This document shows, piece by piece, positions 56,990-64,000 of a stretch of DNA of 64,000 nt (positions within the stretch are counted from its first letter, which is position 1; every line of letters begins with the position of its first letter). The translations under genes were made by a program, and so were the position numbers. The notes under the pieces are model-generated. The model was not told where the DNA came from. It saw nothing but the letters and a program-made list of their open reading frames with translations, and searched no databases. Source of the stretch: Chlorokybus atmophyticus (taxonomy: Eukaryota; Streptophyta; Chlorokybophyceae; Chlorokybales; Chlorokybaceae); NCBI GenBank assembly GCA_009103225.1, contig RHPI01001168.1, positions 604,424 through 668,423 on the forward strand, read 5' to 3'.

Positions 56990-57600
56990 GAATTTTCAGA
57001 TTGTTTGGTCTGAATAGTCAACAAAAACAGGGGTGAATAGCCTAGAATACGGCGTCCCTGGCTCCTGCATGTCGAGATGAATATTCAGACCGTTTGGTCT
57101 GAAAGGTGTTAAAGCCTGTTCAATGTAATTGTCGGTGAATATCCCTGTGGCAATTAGATTGCACACTAGTCCTATATGTGGGGCATTTATTCACTTGCAG
57201 TGGAGCTGTACATTCAACCTGTATGGTGTAGTGCTGTGACCATCACATGTATTGCACCACTGAATATTCAAGCAGGAATCGTTTGAATACTTGTAGTTAG
57301 GCAAGACAGACTCTTGCAAAAGCGTTGAACATTCACAGGCAGGGTTCGTTTGAATACCTGTAGTATTCCATATGGCAGCTGCAGCAGACTTGAATATGCA
57401 CGCAGGGATTGTTTGAACACTTACAGTCACCCAAAACTTTCACTTGCAGTAGAGTTGGATATTCACCCTGTATGGTGTGGTGCTGCAATTGTACTACACC
57501 ACTGAATATGCACGCATGTATTGTTTGATTACTCATAGTAATCTAGCCTGCACACTAAGTCCTACATGTGAGTAGTTATTCAATGGCAATGAAGTTGAAC
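56990..57600. repeat. Degenerate repeat field with GAATATTCA/GTTTGAATA motifs
   Basis: Related units occur near 56995, 57080, 57261, 57326, 57389 and 57501. Most have the form TGAAYATKCA...ATTGTTTGAATACTT.TAGT. A larger unit starting TGCAGTGGAGCTG (57197) recurs at 57446. The unit at 57086 is a hairpin, TTCAGACC-GTTT-GGTCTGAA. The field is non-coding and directly abuts the truncated copia element. Confidence 0.7.
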
Positions 57601-57835
57601 AATGGTAAGCTGCTGTTTTACGACCGTCAATGTTACTATGAATGTTCAAGTGATTTCGAGTAGAACAAGACCCATATATGCAGTGCTACTGATAATATTC
57701 ACAGCAGTCCGTCCAGCCAGCCCAGCAATGTCAGCTGAATGGCAGCCGACTTACAACAACACATTCAATGCTGACTACAATGTATGTCTGCTACCCAGAG
57801 CTGCACTTGCAGGTGGAAATCTCCTGCGGCAATAT

Positions 57836-60512
57836 CTACTTCCTGCTGCTTCGCCCCCGACCACCCCGACCACCCCGACCACCCCGACTCCCCTTCCCAC
57901 GGCCTCTCCCCCGCGGTGTGGATGTGCCTTCCTTTGCTGGCAGCTCCCTCACCTTGATGGTCTTCATCAACCTAGTAGGCCAAAGTAGCAACAACCCCGC
58001 CTCGCACTCTTCACATGCATCAACCACACATGAATACGTCAGACGCAGTGTGTTGTCATAACGCACGCACAGTCAGCACGCAATCATCGTTCACCTCTCA
58101 AGTGGGTCACTTGCACTCCAACCCCATCACGCTTGAAGCTGATTGGCAAAGGCACAACCTCTTCTTCCCCTGCACCAGGACGTCTGGTCCTAGTGATGTG
58201 AAGACTGCGGCTGAACTGGACCACCATGTTACCCTCTCCAATCTTCTTGCCATAAAACTTGTTGACGGGCTTGATGTCGCTTACGTGCGCCTCCCCTACT
58301 GGCTCCTTGCGCCCATCGATGAACAACTTGACTTCATCACCAACCTTCATCGTCGGTGCAGTGTCATCCTTGTCGCTCAGGTCTTCCTGCGCATGCAAGT
58401 GACAAACACATCAACTGGCAGACACATACACAGATGCACTCTCCTATATAGCGCTTGCAAAAAAACCTGCCTTTTGGGAGTCGTTGTCACTGTCGTTGGG
58501 GCTGTTCGCATCGTCCTTGGCGCCATCTTCATCGTTGTCCTCGCTTTTGTCTGTCTCGGATACTTCTGAATACGATGGCTCATCCTGTGCAACCAGGTGG
58601 CACGCCGTGTTATCAAGCTTACAATTGATAGGCATGCATGCGAGTCTGCTGCAGTGACAGTTTTTCCGCAACCAGAAGGACCCAAGAAGCCTATAAGCGC
58701 ACATAGATGGTCCTTCATACCTCCTTTTGCTTGCCCCTCTTTTGATCCAACATCTTCTCCTGCTTGCCAGTCGAGGGGCCTGCCTCCTTAGACTTGTAGG
58801 GAGCCGGAATTGAGCGAACAGTCTTTGCTTTCTTTTGGGGGCTTAACACCTCAGTCTCCTGCCAACAGCATACACATCAGATTGTGAGCCACAACGTAAT
58901 GCTATGCCATTCGTTGTGAAGCAGAGTGGTGCGTACATCACCAGACACTTTGCGCTTCCCTTGCCCTCTGCCTTCCTTTTCTTTCATGAGCTCCATGACA
59001 TTCGCGGCGTCCTGTGTCTACATGTGGTGCGATTTCGGTTGCAAAAACTGATATGCTTGTTAGATACTTGCTCCAGTCGTTGTTGCATACCTTGAGAGCT
59101 GAGCTGGTATCACGCACATCAGCATCCTGTTTGGCAGGTGCCTGAACACAACAGTCATGAACGGTCATGATGACATGTACAGGAGAGTACAAGCATTTGG
59201 CTGCTCGTGTAATGATGACAGACATCTAACCTGTGAACCAGTAGCGGGTGACCTTGTGGGTTGTGGCGCAGTGCCTTCCTTGTTACCTATCGCACGCACA
59301 AGGCACCGATCAGAACAGTGTATACACAGTACCTCCCGCAGCGACCCGCGCGCGCAAAACATGGCTCACGCTGCGAGGTGACATTTCGGTCGTCGCTGGC
59401 GTTGCTGGCGGGAGGTGAACGCGTGGGCGCCGTGCATGCACAAGGGACTATCATACACACCTCACACCCTGCATACATAAGGCACTATTAAATGGAAAGC
59501 GTGTCGTTCTCAACATAGTCATTTACCAAACCGTAGCTCACCCTGCGAGGTGGCATTCTCTGCGTCGCTGGCAGAGTGGTGCAGCGAGGAGCTGTCTCTT
59601 GCCTTTGACTTGTCTTTGACCTGCAATTATGCACATGGCAAAGGCACTTAAGACATGCAAACATTGCACAGACAACTCAGTCACTGCATGGCACACACCT
59701 TGTTGTTCTTGTCCCTGGGCGCTCCCTTGCGCTTTCGCTCAAACCCCCCTGCTTCAGCGCGCTCTATCATCTCCTTGTAACGTTCCCTACTCTTCTGTCT
59801 CTGCCTTTCTTTGTGCTTGGCGTTGGTATATGCCTTTTTGTTGGTAAGAAAGTCCTGAATTATCGTTTTTGCCTGCACCAGGCCCAGAGTGGTGACTGCC
59901 ACCGAATGCAAAATCCTTCAAGCTTGAACTATGCTGCTCGACAGCTGGTGACACTCTGACAACCTTGCCAACCTTTTCAGGACGGAACTCTGGATGAAGC
60001 AGATGCCAGCATGTAACTGCAAGAGCAAACTTAAGTGGGTCCTGCTTCGTCTGGGTCTTCCCCGGTAGCAAACGACAGTACTCATAGCAAATCCGGCCCT
60101 TGTCCGCCAGCTTTGTGATATCGCGGCGATCACTGGTATGATGCTGACCACGCCAATGAAGGACCTTCAGTGCCTGCACAGTGCAAATATTGCATACTAG
60201 AGCGCTGTTACAACAATATCAACAGTGTGAGTTGCTTGTGCAAACCTCAGAAATCGAGACAGACTCCGGCAGCACATGCTCATATCGACAGTGGTTGCTT
60301 GCACATCATTGTAAGCTCACTTTCAAGGGCATCATTGCTGTGGTCTCAAGGTCGCGGAGGTGAGCCGTCTCCTCAGATTTTTCCCACTCACGCTGGAGCT
60401 GCTCATCTGATGGTGCACCAGCACTTTTGCCCCAGATCTCATCGTCCAAGTTTTCCCAGCCTCCACTCAGGTCGCTAGACCGCCCACCAGACGTCGTGCC
60501 TGACATGACCAC
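57836..60512 (-). CDS. Unrecognised multi-exon protein with acidic/basic linker and C-terminal RGG box
   Basis: No family was recognised. In minus order: a first exon (60512 or Met 60506) reads GGWENLDDEIWGKSAGAPSD and ends before a GTGAGC donor near 60320. An exon from about 60175 holds RRDITKLADKGRICYEYCRL and FALAVTCWHLLHPEF. A very basic helix follows (KHKERQRQKSRERYKEMIER, about 59740-59880). Short Lys/Asp/Ser-rich exons (58700-59620) include LSPQKKAKTVRSIPAPYKSK, a likely nuclear signal. An acidic exon comes next (DKSEDNDEDGAKDD). A compact exon (about 58090-58380) reads KVGDEVKLFIDGRKEPVGEA and GEGNMVVQFSRSLHI, possibly a small beta domain. The C-terminus is an RGG-type tail (GRGRGKGSRGGRGGRGGRGR). 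It is probably a nuclear nucleic-acid-binding protein, by inference from composition only. Several junctions, such as that near 59890, remain unresolved. Confidence 0.6.
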
Positions 60513-61002
60513 TGCTCCACCTGTGTATTGAGTAGGTCAAACTAGTAGGTCAAACTGCTTGTCAAGCTGTGTACAACCGCAACACTGTTCAACCAGAAAC
60601 CTCAGTTAACTGCCTCAGTTGACTGCAGCTGCTTGGCCATGTGCATGTGCTTCACACATCAAGCAAACCGTACTTTACCTTGCCGAAGCACGTCGTTCAG
60701 CTCCCTGCCAGCTGCTAACATGACTTAGTCCAGCTGAACAGCAAGCTAGCAGGCAAATGCCAGTGCATGCACAAACCTTGCCTGCATGTCTACAAGAAAG
60801 CTGTGCTTTATGGTCATGAGGAATTGAGCATGAAACCGATAGCAGCACAGTGAGACAGACAAGTGTGCCGCTAGCAGCCGCTCACCTACCGCCGTCGTCG
60901 CCGCCGCCAACACCACGAGCAACAAGCACTGCGTAGGGTACTGCCGTGCGTATGGAATCGATTGTGCATTCTGCTCGACACGTCAGCAAATGTGCTTATC
61001 GG

Positions 61003-61081
61003 ACACCAGTCACGACTCACAACTCTGTCTCCGACCTCCCCCAGTCACGACTCACAACTCACGACTCTGTCTCCGACCTAC
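61003..61081. repeat. Direct repeat of about 35 bases
   Basis: CAGTCACGACTCACAACTC...CTCTGTCTCCGACCT occurs at 61006-61037 and again at 61043-61079. The second copy has an extra ACGACTC unit. Confidence 0.75.
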
Positions 61082-61138
61082 CATAATAAATGCCGCCTGT
61101 CACAAGCACAAAGATGACAATGAATAATGTTGCATTCG

Positions 61139-61189
61139 TGTACTATAGTGTACCAAATTGCGAATGTACTATAGTGTACCAAATTGCGA
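61139..61189. repeat. Tandem repeat, two 25-base copies
   Basis: TGTACTATAGTGTACC followed by AAATTGCGA occurs at 61139-61163 and 61165-61189, identical, period 26. Confidence 0.85.
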
Positions 61190-61240
61190 TAATAAAGAAT
61201 AAATAACTCGAACATCTGTTTAGGCGGAGCTACAACCCGT

Positions 61241-61328
61241 AGTTGTCAACTACTACTGCCAGTGTGGCTCACGAATTCCACACTAATGTGGATGTTGCGA
61301 GCCCCACTGGTAGTAGTAGTTGACAACT
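61241..61328. repeat. 88-base imperfect hairpin, MITE-like
   Basis: The left arm 61241-61264 pairs with the right arm 61305-61328 with a single mismatch in 24. Pairing continues loosely inwards (GGCTC near 61266 with GAGCC near 61299). Size and structure fit a minimal MITE or structured element. No target duplication is evident. Confidence 0.7.
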
Positions 61329-61389
61329 CACCCACAACCATCACAACTGCAGACGCATTTACAAGAAGAATGCAACCATGCAACCTGGA

Positions 61390-61493
61390 CACCGAGGCCT
61401 TACGCACGAGGCTGCCCCAGCGTTTTGCGCCAACCAACTTGTGCAAGGGCACAGGGAAGGACACCGAGGCCTTACGCACGAGGCTGCCCCAGC
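61390..61493 (+). repeat. 72-base minisatellite, array 1 (about 1.4 copies)
   Basis: Units start CACCGAGGCC at 61390 and 61462 and contain the core CTTACGCACGAGGCTGCC. The left flank (ATGCAACCTGGA) is the same as that of array 2. Confidence 0.9.
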
Positions 61494-61783
61494 ACATACA
61501 CCAACACATGTCGGGGAATGCAATCTGTGACGGACATCAGCAGACCATGTACACAGCCTAAGTTGTACTCCCACCATTGCATTCTTTGATGCAGTGCTGC
61601 AGACTGATCGCACACATGCATCTACACATACTTACATGCAAGGATATATATACATGGGGCCAAGGGCTTGCTCGCCAATGTCACTGGCCAAGGTCACTGC
61701 TGAACCTGGTACATGGCTCAGACAGCACCACTATGACAGCCTGAACCTGCACAAAACTGTACACGCATTGCATGTGCACAGAG

Positions 61784-62362
61784 TCACTGGGCCTCGGGTA
61801 GCTGCATGGGCCAAGGTCCATCCACGATAGGTATGATCGGCCCTGCGCGCAGCACATCCCCCACAACTGATCCCGATGCAAGGCTCCAGCCAACTGGAGT
61901 CTGATTGACGGTCTCGATGGTGAGACGCACAGCAGTGTAGCCAATGACGCCAACATCGAAGGACGTGAGCAGTGGCATGGGAGCGGGCTCAGGGTCGGGC
62001 ACAGGGTCGGGCGGCGCCGCCGGGCTGGTGGCTCTCTCATGCTGCGATACATTGCACGTCACTGGACCCTTCACAACGGTTCGAATAGCAAAAGGGCCAG
62101 TGTCCTCGTAGCCATGCGTGGATACCGCCCAGTCATCAAGCTTGCACTGCTTGTATCCGTCACCGATGCTAACCTTCCCCAACCAGCGCTGCACCTTCCC
62201 CGGGCGCTTGCCCACCTGGAAAAGTTTGTCAGTCAATTCTGGACTCATGTATGGCAATGGCTGAGGCGTCTTTGAATGCGTCTTGGGACGCTTTGCCAGG
62301 CTTCCGCTCGCGGATGCTTCCATGACCTGCATGTACATGCACGCAGGTATGACTGAGTTCAC
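61784..62362 (-). CDS. Unrecognised protein of about 180-190 residues
   Basis: The frame is open from 62362 to a stop at 61784. A splice acceptor (TGCATGTACATGCAG) ends just before GTCATGGAAGC, so the true exon may start near 62326 and the start may be Met 62323. Residues after it are basic (KRPKTHSKT, possible nuclear signal). There follows a compact region with LTDKLFQVGKRPGKVQRWLG and DDWAVSTHGYEDTGPFAIR, a Pro/Asp linker (PPDPVPDPEPAPMP) and a hydrophobic-rich end (DVGVIGYTAVRLTIETVNQ). No family is recognised. It sits between two minisatellite arrays, so it may be a gene or an element-associated frame. Confidence 0.45.
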   Translation of the reverse strand: MNSVIPACMYMQVMEASASGSLAKRPKTHSKTPQPLPYMSPELTDKLFQVGKRPGKVQRWLGKVSIGDGYKQCKLDDWAVSTHGYEDTGPFAIRTVVKGPVTCNVSQHERATSPAAPPDPVPDPEPAPMPLLTSFDVGVIGYTAVRLTIETVNQTPVGWSLASGSVVGDVLRAGPIIPIVDGPWPMQLPEAQ

Positions 62363-62422
62363 GGGCTTGGAATCGAAGGAAACTTACACCACGACAAGCA
62401 ACAACACAAGCCCAAGCCCCCC

Positions 62423-62470
62423 CCCCCCAAACACCACACACACACACAGACACCAGCACACGCACATATG
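62423..62470. repeat. Poly-C run and CA microsatellite
   Basis: A C-run at about 62419-62428 is followed by CACACACACACA. The same poly-C plus CA pattern flanks the N gap at 22563-22590. Confidence 0.7.
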
Positions 62471-62578
62471 TGAAGGCAAGCAAGTAAACCATCCAAGCAA
62501 TCGCACCCAAGCGCAGGTGACCACCGCAAAACTACTGAAACTGAAAACCACACGCATAATGCAAGCATGCAACCTGGA

Positions 62579-62846
62579 CACCGAGGCCTTACGCACGAGG
62601 CTGCCCCAGCGTTTTCCCCCAACCAACTTGTGCAAGGGCGCAGGGAAGGTCACCGAGGCCTTACGCACAAGGCTGCCCCAGCGTTTTCCCCCAACCAACT
62701 TGTGCAAGGGCGCAGGGAAGGTCACCGAGGCCTTACGCACGAGGCTGCCCCAGCGTTTTCCCCCAACCAACTTGTGCATGGGCGCAGGGAAGGTCACCGA
62801 GGCCTTACGCACGAGGCTGCCCCAGCGTTTTGCCCCAACCACGAGA
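62579..62846 (+). repeat. 72-base minisatellite, array 2 (3.7 copies)
   Basis: Units start at 62579, 62651, 62723 and 62795, exactly 72 bases apart and nearly identical. One has CACAAGG for CACGAGG in the core. Because 72 is a multiple of three, all frames stay open across it, giving false repeat proteins on both strands. It shares the core and left flank with array 1. Confidence 0.95.
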
Positions 62847-62991
62847 AGTAACAACACAAGCCCAACCCAACCACCCACACACACATGCACACACACACAC
62901 ACACCGGCACACGCACAGATGTTCAGGTAAGCAAACAAACCAAGCAAGCAAGCGCTCCCAAGCGCAGGTGACCATCAGCTGCTTACCGGCG

Positions 62992-63058
62992 AGGGCGGCG
63001 GCACGGGACTTCCTCAACAAAGACTAGCACCGGCGGCGGCACGGGACTTCCCCACAAG
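62992..63058. repeat. Direct repeat of GGCGGCGGCACGGGACTTCC
   Basis: This 20-base word plus CCTCAACAA or CCCACAA occurs at about 62993 and 63032. Each copy lies among CGG-rich sequence. Confidence 0.7.
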
Positions 63059-63617
63059 AACATGGGCGCTCTATCATGGCTAGCCATGGCTATGGCGGCG
63101 TGGGTGACAGCGACATGATACCCATCAGGGCTACTTGTCAACTCAGGCTTGTCAGACTCACCGCCACAATCAGCAGAAATTGCAGCCTATTTGCACCGAG
63201 TTGAGCAAACAGCCGTTTGGCCATTCAATGACCCTTGCCCAGTACAGCGCCGCCTGACGCGCGGTACAGGGTTGCTTCAATGACTAGTGCACGGTTGTAG
63301 GGTTTGGAGTTGAGCACCTGCAGTAGGGCAGCATTTCTTGCGTGACGTGGTCTGAGGCGGCGGTTGTGGCGGCGGTGGCGGCGGCCGGTGGTGGCGGCGG
63401 TGTGAGCGGGAGGCGGCGTGGTTGCTGTGCTGGTGTACTGCAAGCCTTTTCGCATCGGTGCTCCAACCGCTTTGTGTAGATCTCTTGCAGCTTCATAGGC
63501 AGCTTGGTAGGGTTTGAAGAATTCGCAAGCCAGGTGTAGTGCATGCCGCGCTCCTCTTTGTTTGCGCTTGTTTTGCTGACCGCTCTCAAGGCCCATTCTT
63601 GCTCATGCTGATCGTAG

Positions 63618-63937
63618 GGGGCAGCCTCGTGCGTAAGGCCCCTGCATGCTCAGGCTATGTTGCAGCAAATTTTGTCTTGCATGTCGTCGTTTTTACGCCT
63701 CTGTTCATGCTAACCTCATGGGGCAGCCTCGTGCGTAAGGCCCCTACATGCTCATGCTGACCTCACGGGGCAGCCTCGTGCGTAAGGCCCCTGCATGCTC
63801 ATGCTGACGTCATGGGGCAGCCTCGTGCGTAAGGCCCCTGCATGCTCATGCTGACCTCAAGCTAACCTTGTCTTGCATGTCGTCAATCCACGCCTCTGTT
63901 CATGCTGACCTCATTGGGCAGCCTCGTGCGTAAGGCC
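63618..63937 (-). repeat. Inverted-orientation minisatellite cluster sharing the 72-base repeat's core
   Basis: The reverse complement of the core (GGCAGCCTCGTGCGTAAG) occurs at about 63618, 63721, 63768, 63815 and 63916. Units are mostly 47 bases apart and alternate with CATGCTCATGCTGACCTCA. A longer spacer word (CTTGTCTTGCATG.CGTC) also recurs. The cluster continues to, and probably beyond, the window edge. Confidence 0.9.
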
Positions 63938-64000
63938 CCTGCATGCTCATGCTGACCTCAAGCAAACCTTGTCTTGCATGTTGTCAATTCACGCCTCTGT

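Larger units (their letters stand above)
60513..61783. other. Intergenic DNA rich in small direct and inverted repeats
   Basis: No gene is supported. It contains the repeats at 61003-61081, 61139-61189, 61241-61328 and 61390-61493. The first few hundred bases should include the promoter of the minus-strand gene starting at 60512. Confidence 0.5.
62847..64000. other. Right-end non-coding region, repeat-rich
   Basis: It contains a CA microsatellite (62877-62905), a direct repeat (62992-63058), a GGC-rich stretch (63350-63420) and the inverted minisatellite cluster. Two overlapping minus-strand frames at 63225-63596 are open but show no family motif. No gene is called. Confidence 0.5.

Noticed and set aside
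62579-62846. CRISPR array
   Set aside because: The whole 72-base unit is repeated with no variable spacers, and the genome is eukaryotic.
62283-62947. Repeat proteins on both strands over the 72-base array
   Set aside because: The 72-base period keeps every frame open; no start, splice or family evidence. Treated as a minisatellite.
63225-63596. Protein-coding gene on the minus strand (123 or 101 residues in two frames)
   Set aside because: Two overlapping frames are equally open, composition is driven by GGC repeats, and no family motif or splice structure supports either.

Overview
The window is a piece of a nuclear genome from a photosynthetic eukaryote of the green lineage, most likely a green alga. 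The reasons are a plant-type MGDG synthase, a plastid-type DUF760 protein, a plant Shaker/AKT-type K+ channel with ankyrin repeats, a plant-like aldehyde oxidase, several N-termini that look like plastid transit peptides, very intron-rich genes with GT(GC)-AG borders, and a eukaryotic initiator tRNA. There is no bacterial operon organisation, CRISPR array or prophage. The species cannot be named from the sequence. Coding spans are given as whole genes, start to stop with introns included; splice models were made by eye from frame continuity and family motifs.

Layout. 1-1872 is gene-poor with small repeats. 1873-8715 (+) is a molybdenum hydroxylase of about 21 exons (aldehyde oxidase-like). 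9021-9593 (-) is a RING-H2 protein. 10477-12365 (+) is an F-box gene interrupted by a 623-base exact copy of the aldehyde oxidase exon that ends at a single N, probably an assembly error. 12635-16396 (-) is a kinesin-4-like motor. 17375-17446 (-) is an initiator tRNA-Met. 17877-20235 (-) is a UbiA-family prenyltransferase. 20236-23162 is intergenic and holds a tRNA-derived/TRIM-like repeat and a 365-base N gap. 23163-26280 (-) is MGDG synthase, divergent from a DUF760 plastid protein at 27422-29714 (+). 30384-31398 (-) is PTRHD1, and 31545-32512 (+) is a small plastid single-membrane-span protein. 33129-39812 (-) is the XPG/ERCC5 repair nuclease, divergent from a long coiled-coil protein at 40312-47295 (+). 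47669-52262 (-) is the K+ channel. 53821-56975 (-) is a 5'-truncated Ty1/copia retrotransposon with a complete LTR. 57836-60512 (-) is an unrecognised acidic/RGG protein and 61784-62362 (-) an unrecognised small protein. The right end is a minisatellite field built on one shared core in both orientations.

The genes share no single pathway. The nearest thing to a functional theme is plastid biology: MGDG synthase makes the main thylakoid lipid, the UbiA enzyme probably makes a plastid prenyl-lipid, and DUF760 and the small membrane protein look plastid-targeted. The most useful observations are the suspected misassembly, the inverted minisatellite family, the exon and 35-residue repeats in the coiled-coil gene, the three GC-AG introns in aldehyde oxidase, and an alternation of two intron styles along the window. 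No convincing new multi-gene system was seen.
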